Under the pieces are notes generated by a model. That model made no database searches. It was not told where the DNA came from and was given only the letters and a program-made list of their open reading frames with translations. 64,000 bases of DNA. Origin: Dipteronia dyeriana. Its lineage: Eukaryota; Streptophyta; Magnoliopsida; Sapindales; Sapindaceae. Position numbers and translations under genes: made by a program. The stretch lies in assembly GCA_032871835.1 (NCBI GenBank), contig CM065297.1, forward strand, positions 42,099,098 to 42,163,097, in the 5' to 3' direction. Positions within the stretch are counted from its first letter, which is position 1. Every line of letters begins with the position of its first letter. Shown here one piece after another: positions 34,169 to 46,354 of the stretch.

Positions 34169-34319
34169 ATTGGTATCAAAGCCAGGTTGTACCCTTGATT
34201 AATTTATGTATATGTACGTGAATCTACTTCTTTTTATTGTAAATATGCTTGTTTTAGAAAGAGATGTCACTCCAGGTATTCGCATATATATATATATTTA
34301 CAATGGAATATATGGTTAT

Positions 34320-34355
<36 letters not shown>

Positions 34356-35550
34356 TTTGTTATTACTCAAATTTGGTCATAGAATTTCAATGTATTTTTG
34401 TTTTGGGAATGCAACAAGAAGGGTGGCCTATCATTGCCATAATTTCCTTCCTGGTAGCTGCTAAGTTTATTTTTTTATTTTATTGTTGTAATAATAAAAA
34501 AAAAGCTGCAGTATTTTTTTCGTTTAAAATACTGTTGTAATCTATTCAAGTATTGAAGATTCGAAGATTTAAAGAATTAGAAGCAACCGGAACAAGTATG
34601 GTACCGTGCGTCAATAGCAACAATCCTGCGGCCACGATTGTTGTGGCATTGGCTGTGCACGGCAGCCCCATGGATGCCATGGGCTGCGCACGGCAGCCCC
34701 ATGGATCCCATGAGCTGCACACGACAGCCTTTTACGGATCCAAGGGTGCGCATGCCCATGGGAGGCAGCTAAGGGATGTCCAAACAAACGATGGTCCCGT
34801 GAAGACTTGTTCGTAAAGATAGGAGTTTTTGTATTCTAAGACATGAATTTGCTTGCTTTTCTAGGATTTACCAAAATTGTAGCTATTTATATTTTCATTA
34901 ATATTGCAATATTTGTCATTGTTTGATAACATGCCATATAAACTAGGAGTGCCACTCATATATCTCTTTTGGTATGAACATGCATTAAATGGTTTAAGTA
35001 TCTAATTGGCATCTAGATAACTTGGTAAATAATTCTATGGAATTCGATCACACGTATTAAATAATTGAGTGGGAGAAGGTATTTTGGAACACCTATAGCC
35101 TCCAAGTTTAGTTGAGCTTTATGTTTCATGTAATAACCCCCAAATAGGTTTTCATGAATGGAATTTTGTAAGATACTTCCTTACAAGGATAGACTAGACA
35201 ATTGACCCAAACGATATCTACATCCAAAGCGGGGATATTCATGAGCGAATATATTGAAGGTTGATAACTTGGTAACACACTCAATGTGATTTTATTAATA
35301 TCCTCCCAAGAGTTATTGTTAATAAAATCGTAAGGCTAAAATTGAAAACTCTTATGCTTATGTTAACAATTAAGTGGGACCTGGTCCAACTAGTAAATGG
35401 TGCGAACTCTCAAAGAAGGCGTGACACTTATGGGTGTTGGATCACCGTTGAAATTTACATTTGAATTATTTTATTTAATTCAAGATAAATATTCGAAAGT
35501 GCTTGATCATGATTATTTACTTATATAATTTTTGTTATGAAAAAAAAATC
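34169..35550 (+). mobile_element. A2 PBS and leader
   Basis: The PBS at 34169-34186 (ATTGGTATCAAAGCCAGG) has one change from the consensus. The leader contains an (AT)n/(GT)n run at 34318-34344, a GC-rich patch at 34620-34790 and the spacer before gag ATG 35551. The short ORF 34553-34816 contains ATIVVALAVHGSPMDAMGC, which has a similar counterpart in the minus-strand leader at 1373-1579. Confidence 0.82.
34662..34718 (+). promoter_or_regulatory. Twin GC-rich hairpins in A2 leader
   Basis: Two copies of GCAGCCCCATGGAT...ATG(G/A)GCTGC lie at 34662-34687 and 34693-34718. The arms GCAGCCC/GGGCTGC plus ATGG/CCAT can pair. Position in the leader, upstream of gag, is where dimerisation or packaging signals sit in other retroelements; that role is a guess. 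Confidence 0.55.
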
Positions 35551-36360
35551 ATGACCTCATCCCTAATCAACATCATAAAAGAAAATAGTTTAACTGATGA
35601 TAATTATGTCCCATGAAAGCGGAAAATTAAGCTTTTATTGCAATCTGAAATGCATAAGTTTGTTCTGTATACTCCTAAACCACCTACTAATGCTAATGAA
35701 TCTACTAAAGAGCAAAGAGATAAGTATCAACAGTGAAAGACTTCCGTTGAGATGGTTAAATGTTACATTATGGCCACCATCTCCGACGTGTTGCAACATC
35801 AACATGAAGGAATGGAGACTGCTAGCGATATAATGATGTCTCTAGAAGAGATGTTTGCTACGAAGTCCATGACTACTAAGAGAGAGGCAATGACTGCTTT
35901 CATGAATCTTATGATAAAACCTGGACAGACTGTGAAAGATCACATGATGAAAGTCATAACACATCTCAACATTACTAAACTGAATGGTGAAACGAAAATT
36001 GACATGATTGTCAACTCACTATCAGATTCCTTTGATCAGTTCAAGTTGGACTACACCGTGAACAATAAGGAGTACACCTTGCAAGGCTTGATGCAAGATG
36101 TTCAGAGCCCCAAAAAAATCTTTGTAAAGAGCAAGGGTCAAGAGATTCATGTCGTAGGTAAAGTTGTTACTGTTAAGACCTGTAAGAAGGTCAAGAAACA
36201 ACAGAAGAAAAAGCAAACAAGACCTACTAAAAGGGAGACAAAGAAAGTAACCAAGATAAAAGAAAAGTGTTTCCTTTGTGGTGAAAGGGGACATTGGAAA
36301 AGACATTCCCCAAAGTCTCAGAACAAGAAGGAAGAAGGTAATGTTAATTATCTTGAAGCA
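35551..36360 (+). pseudogene. gag: A2 gag (copia)
   Basis: From ATG 35551 the text reads LINIIKENSLTDDNYV, a stop instead of Trp at about 35617, HKFVLYTPKPP, a second stop at about 35735, then an open run from 35752: VKCYIMATISDVLQ, MMSLEEMFATK, LMIKPGQTVKDHMMK, MIVNSLSDSFDQFKL. A basic region follows, and a zinc knuckle C-F-L-C-x4-H-W-K-R-H-S near 36270 in which the last Cys has become Ser. It is a UBN2-type copia capsid, disabled by two stops. Confidence 0.87.
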
Positions 36361-37699
36361 TGTTTTTTGGTGGATTCAATGGATTCTTTGAACATAGACT
36401 TTGGAGCCACTAACCATGTTCGTTTTCCTTACAGAGGTTCAAGGAAAGGAGAAGGCTTAATGAGAATGAATTCAACTTGTGTTTAGGCAATGGAGCATTG
36501 GTGTCTGCTAGTTCAGTGGGAGCTATTAGAATTGGTTTAGATTCTTATAAGCATTTATATCTAATAGATGTTTATTATGTACCTCAATTCAAGAGGAATT
36601 TAATTTTAGTTTCTTGATAAAATAAATTTGGATATTTGGTTACTTTTAATAAAGCTTTTATTATTAGTAGGAATAACAATTTTTTTTGCAAAGGTACATT
36701 AGAAAATTGTTTATTATATTTGTATAGCAATATCTCTCACTTGTTAGACACGGAATCAACGGAACCTAATCATAAAAAAATAAAATTATAAAAATATGAA
36801 ACCTACCTATAGCATTTGTGCCTAGGTTATATTAACCTTGATAGGATTAAAAGATTGGTTAGTGATAGACCTCTAAGTGACTTAAAGGTTGATGAACTAC
36901 CAACTTGTGAATCTTGTTTAGAGGGTAAAATCACCAAAAGGTCATTCTAGACCAAAGGCACAATAGTCACTGAATGTTTAGGATTAGTACAAACTGATGT
37001 ATGTGGTCCTATGAGCATTCAAGCTAAAGGAGGATATGATTACTTCATCACTTTCACGGATGATTACTCAAGATTTGGATATGTATATCTCATGAGACAT
37101 AAGTCAGATGCTTTTGACATGTTCAAAGCATTTAAAGTTGAAGTAGAAAATCAGCTTGAGAAACGCATAAAATCTTAAGGTCTGATCGTGGTATAGATTA
37201 TCTATCTGGTGAGTTTTAGCAATATCTTATTGATAATGGGATAATTTCTTAATTTTCCTGCACCAAGTACACCACAACAAAATGGGGTGATAGAAAGGAG
37301 AAATATAACTCTTTTAGACATGGTTAGGTCTATGATGAGTTATTCAACGCTTTCTATTTTTTTTTGTAGATATGCTTTACAAACTGTTATGTATATTCTA
37401 AATGATGTACCATCTAAGTTGGTTCCTAAAACACCGTATGAGTTATGGACTGGAAGAAAGCCTAGCGTACAATATTTGCAGATATTTGGATGTCCTGCAC
37501 ACATTTTAAAAGGAAAGACAGAAAAAATAGAGTCCTGTTCAGAAACATAAATATTTGTGTGGTATCCAAAAGAAACCAAAGGATGTTATATATATAGTCC
37601 TTCAGATCTTAAAGTATTTACTTCGACAGATGCTAAATTTTTGGAAGAGGAATATATGAATATTTTTTGTGCCTAAAAGTGGAATTTCCCTGAATGAGC
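36361..37699 (+). pseudogene. A2 protease and integrase
   Basis: Protease: DSMDSLNIDFGATNHV near 36385. The usual DSG active site reads DFG. After a frameshift, LDSYKHLYLIDVYYVPQFKRNL follows. Integrase: LGYINLDRIKRLV and TCESCLEGK (zinc part, 36830-36930), TDVCGPMSIQ (first Asp) near 36990, FTDDYSRFGYVYLMRH, a damaged SDRG region near 37180, and [12 protein letters not shown] (Glu) near 37275, in an 87-codon frame to 37550 with [11 protein letters not shown]. Stops at about 36484, 36617, 37178 and 37550 break it. Confidence 0.85.
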
Positions 37700-39442
37700 T
37701 ATCAGGAGATACAATTCCACAAGAGGTTTCACAACCTAGTCCAATTGTAAGTTCCGTACCAACACAAGATCAACAATCTACCATCCATCGTCAAGTGGGA
37801 GGGTTAGTAGACAACCCAAGAGATATATCGGTTTTGGAGAATATATAGAGAATCTCCCGGACGACGATGATCTCTATACGTACAAGGAAATAACGGAAGA
37901 TGTTAATTGTCGCCATTAGCAAAAGGCAATGCAACCCGAAATGGAATATATGTTCAAAAACAAAGTCCAGTCTCTTACAGACTTGCCTAAAGGGATAAAA
38001 CCCATCGGGTGAAAGTGGGTATATAAGAGGAAAAGAGGAATGGATGGAAAGGTGGAAACCTTTAAAGCTAGATTGGTAGCTAAAGATTACACACAGAAGG
38101 AAGGTATCGATTATGAGGAAACCTTCTATCCTATGGCCATGCATAAATCCATTAGAATACTCTTATCCATTGCGGCATCTCTAGACCTTGAGATTTGGAA
38201 AATGGATATCAAGACAGCTTTCCTTAATGGAATTATTGGCGAATGAATCTATATGATGCAACCAGAAGGATTCATTGAAAAAGGCCAAGAGGATAGGGTA
38301 TGCAAGTTGTAAAGATCCATATACGGATTGAAGAAAGCATCAAGATCTTGGAACATAAGGTTTGATCAAGCCGTGAATTTTTTTCGATTTATTAAAACCT
38401 TGATGAACCCTGTGTATACAAAAGGATTAAAGATGACAAGTAGGTTTCCTAGTTCTGTACGATAACGATATACTACTCATCGGAAACGATGTAGGTGTAT
38501 TGACATCAGTAAAAGAATGGTTGGCAAAATAATTGGATATGAAGGACTTAAGAGAAGCAAGTAATATTCTTGGTATCCAAGTCATAAGGGATAAAAAGAA
38601 TAGAACGATAGCATTATCCCAAGCTTCATACATAGATAAAATCTTGTCTAGATTTTCCATGTAAGATTCCAAGAAAGGTATGTTACCTTTCATACATGGA
38701 GTCAAACTTTCTAACGAACAAGTTCCTAAGAATGTATATGATGAGAAATTCCTGAGTAGGGTTTCATATGCCTCGGTAGTTGGGAGTCTCATGTATGGAA
38801 TACTTTGCACTAGACCAAATACTTGTTTTGTTGTTAGCATAGTTAGATGGTTTCAATCGAAACCTAGTCTTGATCACTTTATGACAGTCAAGAATATTTT
38901 CAAGTATCTTAGGAGAACAAGATATTATATGCTTATATACTCCAGAGGGGACTTAATTCCCATTGGGTATACAGATTCTGATTTCAGTCGGATTCTGACT
39001 CCTGAAGATCAATATCACGATTTGTATTTACATTTGGAGAATAGGCAGTCATATGGAGGAGTATCAAGCAATATTGTATTGCTGATTCCACCATGTAAAC
39101 TAAGTATGTTGCCACATGCAAAGTGTCTAAAGAGGTTGTCTGGCTCTGCCAATTATTGATTGACTTGGAGGTGATTCCTGATGTGAACAAGTAGATCACT
39201 ATCTATTGTGACAATATTGGAGCAGTGGCTAATTCGAGAAAACCAAGAAGCCAAAAAAGAGGGAAACACATTGAAAGAAAGTATCACCTTTTAAGGGAAA
39301 TTGTGCATAAGGGGGACGTGATGATTACCAAGATCGCGTCAACAAAAAATCTAGCGGATCCCTTCATAAAGGCTTTTCCACAAAAGAGTTTTGATGGGCA
39401 CCTAGACAACATGGGGATAAGAGAAATGACACATTTACAATA
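37700..39442 (+). pseudogene. A2 reverse transcriptase and RNase H
   Basis: RT: KPIG, a stop for Cys/Trp, KWVYKRKRG (38010), FKARLVAKDYTQKEGIDYEETF (38070), WKMDIKTAFLNG (38200) and IYGLKKASRSW (38320). The YVDD active site is degraded: near 38460 it reads LYDNDILLIG in a shifted frame. RNase H: GYTDSDF near 38970 and, in an open run from 39225, RGKHIERKYHLLREIV and TKIASTKNLADPF, ending at 39442 just before the PPT. Several frameshifts make it dead. Confidence 0.85.
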
Positions 39443-39540
39443 GAGCAAGTGGGAGATTGTTGGGATTATGATCAATAGCAAGATTGTCATAATGTATTTG
39501 ACAATCTTTTCATATTAATAAAAGTAATTTCCAGTGAGAC
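39443..39540 (+). mobile_element. PPT and first 83 bases of a family A 3' LTR (LTR-d), truncated
   Basis: The PPT gagcaagtgggagat (39443-39457) is followed by TGTTGGGATTATG, the LTR start at 39458. The LTR match ends near 39540 at 'tttccagtgagaca', where RNase H coding sequence resumes. Confidence 0.85.
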
Positions 39541-39903
39541 AAGCAATCTTGTATTACCGATTCAACTATGGAAGCCGAGTATGTTGTTGCATGCGAGGCT
39601 GCTAAAGAAGCTATCTGGCTTTGCCAATTCTTGATTGACTTGGAAGTGGTTACTGATGCAAATAAGCAGATCACCATCTATTATGTCAATAATGGAGCAG
39701 TGGCTAATTCGAGAGAACAAAGAAGTCATAAGAGAGGGAAGCACATTGAAAGAAAGTATCATCTTCTGAGGGGTGACGTGACGATTACCAAGATCGTGTC
39801 AGCAGAAAATCTAGTGAAACCCTTTACAAAGGCTCTTCCACGAAAGAGTTTTAATGGGCATCTAGAGAACATGGGGAGAAGAGATATGACACACATGTTA
39901 TAG
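39541..39903 (+). pseudogene. Second copy of family A RNase H C-terminus
   Basis: It reads STMEAEYVVACEAAKEAIWL, then EVVTDANKQITIYYVN, RGKHIERKYHLLRGDVTITK and ENLVKPFTKALPRKSF, ending in a stop at 39901-39903. This repeats the RNase H end found just upstream, from a differently diverged copy. It is open for 111 codons. The first RNase H catalytic part is missing. It is a 3'-end duplication, not an independent gene. Confidence 0.87.
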
Positions 39904-39917
39904 AGCAAGGGGGAGAT
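39904..39917 (+). promoter_or_regulatory. Polypurine tract before LTR-e
   Basis: agcaagggggagat directly precedes TGTTAGGATTATGC. It is a standard copia plus-strand primer. Confidence 0.9.
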
Positions 39918-41940
39918 TGTTAGGATTATGCTCAATAGCAAGAGTGTAATAATGTTTTTGACAATTTTTTCATATTAATAAAAGTGATTTCTAGTTTATC
40001 AAATCTTATAGCATTTATAGTTTAATTATTATAATTTTCAAAAGTAAATAATCATAAGGTCAAAATACTATGAGAAAAGAAGAATTGTTCGTACATCTAG
40101 ATATGTATGAGGTAGACATAATTCTTTAGTTAGTCTTGAATAATATTCACAACTTAAGATAAAGGTTGGGCACCTTTATCTTGTCAAAGTTATAGATTCT
40201 CTTGCTAGCATTTGAGTGGGATAAAATGTGTTATGATAAGCCTAAAATCATCAAAGTGTGGTGTCTTTGGGCAAAAGAATCTAGTGCACTAGGTGCATTG
40301 AATAGGATAACAGTGAAATGCTTTATCTAGAACTAATAGTGGATACAAGTTTTCACTTGCAGATAATCAGATAGTCTATCTCAATCCTGAGATAAATGGT
40401 GGACTTATGGTTGCAAGTGTTATCATTTAAGATATTAATGAGTATGATTATATAGCATTGTCTATCCTTAATATTTTGGTGGTATTCATTTGTTAAACGA
40501 TAGAGGACTTTATTTATAGATATGGACATCATGGCTCCATTTTTAAAATGAGAGTAGAATATCATCGTATGGATTTTTTGAGGTATTGGATATAAAAACT
40601 TAACATTAAGTTTTCAATGTTGTCTAATGAAATATGGCTTTTGGAAAAGTCAAAATATCCAAGTTCAAAATGTGGTCATATGAGTAATTACGGTAACTTA
40701 AAGAGCTATAGACGGTCTATGAGCTCTTGGCGATTACTGGTATTTTTCACGAGGATACACTTTCTCCACTAAGAATGTCTAGGGTATGAATGAACAATAT
40801 TAACTTACTCTATCATTATTTTAGAGTTCAATTGTATTTCTTCAGTGGAATGAACTAAAATTAATAAATCAGACCTAAGTCGAAATCTTTTTCCTAGTAG
40901 GAGATGATCTCTTAGAGTCATATTATTGTTGGTAATATGATAGGTATCAAATACTATATTTGATAAGTAGTTTAATACGAGGAATTTATTTATCTAGTCA
41001 AATTAGGAAGTATTTGATTTCTATTAGGACTCTAATTGACAATCGGTCAAATTAGGAAGTTTTTGATTTAGTTACAATTTAATTATATTCAATAATTGGT
41101 TACTGAATAAATACACTATTTGAGTTGGATTAGGAGTCTTGGTGTAGAAAAGAATTCTTCTTTGAAAAGGATTTTGGTCACCAATTAAATCCTCCTAAGG
41201 AAAGGACTCTTGACCACCAAGTAAATCCTTCTTAGGAGAGGATTTAATCTCCTAAATTATAAGGATGATGAATTCGGCCACTATATATATAATAGTGTAG
41301 AATTCTGCTACCCTAATTTCTAGAGAATTTTTTTTTGGCCAATTCCTTTTCTTGGGGAGAATTTTCGGCCAAACTCTAATCCAATGGAGAGAAATTTTGG
41401 CCAAGAGAGAATTTTAAGTGTAGAGAATCTGGATCTTGATCTAGATAAATTCTTCTAACTCTATAGATTGGTGTGTGAAAATTCAGCAAAGAGGAAAAGG
41501 ATGAAAGAACGTTTTGTATTCAATAGTGCACTAGTAGCCTTTACATTAAAAGGTTTTGTGTATAACATCGAATCTAGGTTCACGTGAGTTTCAATCAAAT
41601 TGATTGATAATTCACAAGTGACCTAACGTTCTATGATTTTCTTCTTGGAGGATTATTGTGACTAACAAAGAAAGAGATTTTGTTTGTTTCCATCCTCGAG
41701 TATACAGTTTATAGAAAAGAGACCCCATACTCCTTAGTGATTCACGTTCATGATTGGATTGGAAGATCTTGTGGATTAAATTCAACGCTTGTTCAATCGT
41801 CATGATAAACAGGTACAATACATTTATTATACATTAATTAATCTAGGGTTAATGTTTTTTCTTTTAAAGGGAATTTTTTTAAAATATATCAAACCCTCAT
41901 TCTACGCTTCCACCGCATTTTGAACCGATTTTTCCCTATA
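39918..41940 (+). mobile_element. Family A LTR-e
   Basis: This LTR of 2023 bp runs from TGTTAGGATTATGC to '...ccgatttttccctata', with the terminal CA mutated to TA. It is the least interrupted plus-strand A LTR. It holds repeat units 'accaagtaaatcct' at 41150-41250 and a TATA box at 41283-41290. The flank after it (gtttt) does not match the flank before LTR-c (acctt), so A2 as seen is not bounded by a simple TSD. Confidence 0.88.
41135..41250 (+). repeat. Short tandem units in U3 of LTR-e
   Basis: Two to three units of about 40 bp read roughly aaaggattcttg, accaccaagtaaatcctt, with AAGGATT/AATCCTT arms that face each other. The array lies just upstream of the TATA box at 41283. Confidence 0.65.
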
Positions 41941-42256
41941 GTTTTTGCGTATTACAAACATCAGTGTTAATTGAATTGAATTCAAACCGATCAAATAAAT
42001 GGTTAAATGGATAAATACGATATTAAATTTAAATATTATTTAAATTTAAATATCAAAATCCATCCATAGTAAAGTGTGTTATTCTAGTATCATCTCATTC
42101 TGAGCATAAAAAATAGCAGATAATTTCTATTTTACTGTTCTTTTCCGATGACAACAAATTGCATTCAGCCGCATAATTCAGATTTAAAATGGTGAAATAA
42201 TTACAATACTACAATTTTGATTATATACTTTTTATTAATCGAAATAATAATGAGCA
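41941..42256 (+). mobile_element. U5-like end of a different copia LTR
   Basis: This AT-rich 316 bp ends '...aaataataatgagca' immediately before a PBS (ttggtatcggagcc, 42257-42270). It has no similarity to A, B, C or D LTR ends. It contains the palindromic 'aatttaaatattatttaaattt' region near 42030. It appears to be the 3' part of an LTR from a family not otherwise in the window. The left boundary is unresolved. Confidence 0.55.
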
Positions 42257-42854
42257 TTGGTATCGGAGCCCGTTTTGATCCTAGAATTTCAATATATTTT
42301 TGTTTTGGGATTGTAACAAGAAGGGTGGCCTATCATCGCCTATGGAATTCGATCACACGCCTTAAATAATTGAGTGGGAGAAGGTGTTTCAAAACACCTG
42401 CGGCCTCCAAGTTTAGTTAAGCTTTATGTTTCGTGTAATAGCCCCCCAAGGGGTATTCATGAATGGAATTTATCAAGATACATCATTACAAGGATAGACT
42501 AGAAAATTAACCCAAACGATATCTACTCCAAAAAGAGGGATATTTGTGAGGGAATATATTGAAGGTCGATAACTTGGTTACACACTCAATGTGATTTTAT
42601 TAATATTCTCCCAAGAGTTCTTATTAATAAAATAGCAGGGCTAAAGTTGAAAACGTTGGTTGTTATGTTAACAATTAGGTGGGACCTAGTCCAACTAGTA
42701 AACGGTGCGAACTCTCAAAGGAGGCATGACATTTATGGGTGTTGGATCAACGTTGAACTTTACGATTGAATTATTTTGTTAATTCAAGATAAATATTTGA
42801 AAGTGCTATATCACGATTGTTTACAAATATAATTTTTGCTATTAAAATGAAATC
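42257..42854 (+). mobile_element. A3 PBS and shortened leader
   Basis: After the PBS the family A leader begins at the block 'cctagaatttcaatatatttttg', but it skips from 'cctatcatcgcc' (42340) straight to 'tatggaattcgatcac'. It therefore lacks the stretch holding the GC-rich hairpins. The start of the leader before the block is also missing. It ends before the gag ATG at 42855. Confidence 0.8.
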
Positions 42855-43560
42855 ATGACCCATCCCTAATCGACATCCTAAAATATAATACTTTAACTGA
42901 TGATAAATTATGTCACATGGAAAAGGAATACGGGGTTGTTGTTGTAAGCTTAAAAAGCTTATGTTTGTTCTTTGTACTCCTAAACCACCTACTCCCACTA
43001 ATGAATCTACTGAGGAGCAAAGATACGAGTATCAGCAGTGGAAGTCTTCAGATGAGATGGCTAAATCTTACATTATGGCCACCCTCTCTGACATGTTGCA
43101 ACAGCAACCTAAAGGAATGGAGATTGTTGCCAATATAATGATGTCTCTGGAGGAGATGTTTGCTTTGAGGTCTAGGATGACTAAGAGAGAGGCAATTACT
43201 ACTTTCATTAATCTTAGGATTAAACCTGGACAGGCTGTGAAAGATCACATGATGAAAGTCATAGCACATTTCGACACTGTTAAAATCAGTGGTGCTGAGA
43301 TAAATGGTGAGATGAAAATTGACATGATTGTCAACTCCCTATCGAATTCTTTTGATCTGTTCAAGTTGCACAATACCTTGAACAATAAGGAATGCACCTT
43401 GCATGGCCTGATGTAAGATGATCAAAGCACTGAGAAAAACCTTGTGTAAGGCAAGGGTTAAGAGATTCATACGGTTAGTAAAGTTGCTACTGTTAAGACC
43501 TGTAGTTAGGTCAAGAAACAACAAAAGAAAAAGCAACTTGGGTCTAACTATAAGGGTTTC
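42855..43560 (+). pseudogene. gag: A3 gag, lacking zinc knuckle
   Basis: After a short frameshifted start the frame 42910-43416 (168 codons) reads FVLCTPKPPTPTNESTEEQRYEYQQW, MAKSYIMATLSDMLQ, MMSLEEMFALR, LRIKPGQAVKDHMMK and MIVNSLSNSFDLFKL. It is the best-preserved family A capsid domain here. Downstream, near 43540-43570, the text jumps from the basic linker to sequence that follows the protease active site in A2, so the knuckle and the protease catalytic segment are deleted. Confidence 0.87.
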
Positions 43561-44800
43561 GGGAAATGAAAAGACCGAATGAGAACGAATTCAACTTGCG
43601 TTTAGGCAATAGAGCATTGGTGTCTACTAGTGTAGTAGGAGACATTAGAGTCAATCTAGATTCTAGTAGGCATTTAGATTTATTAACGTTTAATATGTGC
43701 CAAAATTCAAGAGGAATTTAATTTCAGTTTCTTGTTTAAATAAATTTGGTTATTCAGTTACTATTAATAAGGCCTTTATTATTAGTAAGAATAACAAATT
43801 TGTTTGCAAAGGTACATTGGAAAATGGTTTATTCTATATGCATAGAAATATCTCACTTGTTAGACATAGAATCAACAAAACCTAATCATAAAAGAGTAAA
43901 ATTATCAAAAGATGAAACCTACCTATGACAATTATGCCTAGGTCATATTAACCTTAATAGGATTAAAAGATTGGTTAGTGACAGACCTCTAAGTTACTTA
44001 AAGGTTGGTGATCCACCAACTTGTGAATCTTATTTGGAAGGTAATATGACCAAAAGTTCGTTCATGACCAAAGGCACAAGAGCCATCGAATGTTTAGGAT
44101 TGATACACATTGATGTGTGTGGTCCTATGAGCATTCAAGCTAGAGGTGTATATGAGTACTTCATCATTTTCACAGATGATAACTCAAGATTTGGCTATGT
44201 GTATCTCATGAGACATAACTCGATGCTTTTGACATGTTCAAAGATTTAAAGATGAAGTAGAAAATCAGTTTGAGAAACACATAAAAATCTTGAGATCTGA
44301 TCGTGGTGGAGAATATCTATCTGGTGAGTTTCAGCAATATCTTATTGATAATGGGATAATTTCTCAGTTTTCTACACCAGGTACACCTCAACAAAATGGG
44401 ATGGTAGAAAGGAGAAAAAAACTCTTTTGGACATGGCTAAGTCTATGTTGAGTTAATTAAACGCTCCATAATTCTTTTTGGGGATATGCTTTCCAAACCG
44501 ATCTGTACACTCTAAACGATGTGCCATCTAAATCAGTTCCTAGAACACCGCATGAGTTATGTACTGGGCAAAAGCTTGGTTTACAACACTTAAAGATATT
44601 TGGAGGTCCTGCGCACGTGTTAAAAGGAAAAACAGAAAAGATGGAGTCCCGTTAAGAAACATGCATATTTGTAGGGTATCCAAAAGGAACCAAAGAATAT
44701 TATTTTTATAGTCCTTCAGATCTTAAAGTATTTGTTTCAACAAATGCTAAATTTCTAGAAGAGGGCTATATGAATAATTTTGAGCCTAAAAGTAGAATTG
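43561..44800 (+). pseudogene. A3 protease remnant and integrase
   Basis: The protease C-terminal part reads VPKFKRNLISVSCLNKFGYSVTINK (43697). Integrase: LGHINLNRIKRLVS, TCESYLEGNM (one zinc Cys changed to Tyr), IHIDVCGPMSIQ (first Asp) near 44110, FTDDNSRFGYVYLMRH, LRSDRGGEYLSGEF (second Asp) near 44295 and TPQQNGMVERRKK (Glu) near 44390. All three catalytic residues are present, but frames shift at about 44220 and 44420 and stops occur, for example at 44655. Confidence 0.87.
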
Positions 44801-46354
44801 TCCTGAATGAGCTTTTAGGAGATACAATTCCACAAGAGGTTTCACAACCTAGCCCAATTGTAAGTTCCACACCAACACAAGATCAACAACCTACTATACC
44901 TCATCGTAGTGGGAGGGTTAGTAAACAACCCAAGAGATACATCGGTCTAGGAGAATCTGTAGAGAATCTTTCGAACGATGATGATCCCCAAACGTACATG
45001 AAGCAATGGAAGATGTTGATTGTCACCATTGGCAAAAGGCAATGCAATCCAAAATCGAATCTTTGTTCAAAAACAAAGTCTAGTCTCTTGTAGACTTGTC
45101 GAAAGGGATAAAACCCATCGGGTGTAAGTGCGTATACAAGAGGAAAAGAGGATTGGATGGAAAGGTGGAAACCTTTAAAGCTAGATTGGTAGCTAAAGGT
45201 TATACATAGAAGAAAGGTATCGATTACGAAGAAACCTTCTCTCATGTTGCCATGCTTGAATCCATTAGGATACTCTTATCCATTACGGCATCTCTAGACC
45301 TAGAGATTTGGCAAATGGACGTCAAGAGAACTTTCCTTAATGGAAGTCTTGACGAAAGCATCTATATGATACAACCGAAAGGATTCATTGAAAAAGGCCA
45401 AGAGGAAAAGGTATGCAAGTTGCAAAGATCCATATATGGATTGAAGCAAGCATTCAGATCCTGGAACATAAGGTTCAATCAAGCTGTGAAAAGTTTTGTA
45501 TTTATCCAAAACCTTGATGAACAATGTGTATAAAAAAGGATTAAAGGTGAAAAGTTTGTTTTCCTAGTTCTTTACGTTGATGATATACTACTCGTTGGAA
45601 ACGATGTAGGTGTATTGACATCAATAAAAGAATGGTTAGCAAAACAATTTGATATGAAGGACTTAGGAGAAGAAAATTATATTCTTGGTATCTAAGTCAG
45701 AATGGATAGAAAGAATAGAACAATTGCATTATCCCAACCTTCATACATAGATAAAATCTTGTCTAGGTTTTCCATGCAAGATTCCAAGAAAGGTATGTTA
45801 CCTTTTAGACATGGGATCAAACTTTCTAAGGAACAAGTTCTTAAGATCGGGCTTGAAGAGCAATTCAAGAGTAGGGATCCATATGCCTCGGCAGTTGGGA
45901 GTCTCATACATGCAATGCTCTGCACTAGACCAGATAATTTTTTGTTGTTGGTATAGCTAAGAGGTTTCAATCGAAACCTGGTCCTGATCACTAGACGACA
46001 GTCAAGCATATTTTCAAGTATCTCAGGAGAATGAGAGATTATATGCTTGTATACTCTAGAGGGGATTTAATTCCTATTAGGTATACAGATTCTAATTTTC
46101 AGTCAGATTCTAACTTTAGGATATCAACATCAGGATATGTGTTTACTATTGGAGGAGGGGCAGTCATAAAGAGGAGTATCAAGCAATCTTGTATTGTCGA
46201 TTCCACCATGGAAGCAGAGTTTGTTACCGCATGCGAGGATGCTAAAAAGGTTGTTTGGCTCCGTCAATTCTTGATTGACTTGGAAGTGGTTACTGATGTG
46301 AAGAAACAGATCACTATCTATTGTGTCAATAGTGGAGTAATGGCAAAGACATAA
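44801..46354 (+). pseudogene. A3 reverse transcriptase and RNase H, truncated
   Basis: The linker (IPHRSGRVSKQPKRYIGLGE, 44900) leads into RT: CKCVYKRKRGLDGKVETFKARLVA near 45120, WQMDVKRTFLNGSLDE (45310), SIYGLKQAFRSW (45430) and an intact active site L-Y-V-D-D-I-L-L-V-G near 45570. RNase H: IRYTDSNF near 46080, STMEAEFVTACEDAKK (46205) and ITIYCVNSGVMA, where it stops at about 46340 because LTR-f sequence begins. Stops at 45209, 45532 and about 45695 break the frame. Confidence 0.87.
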
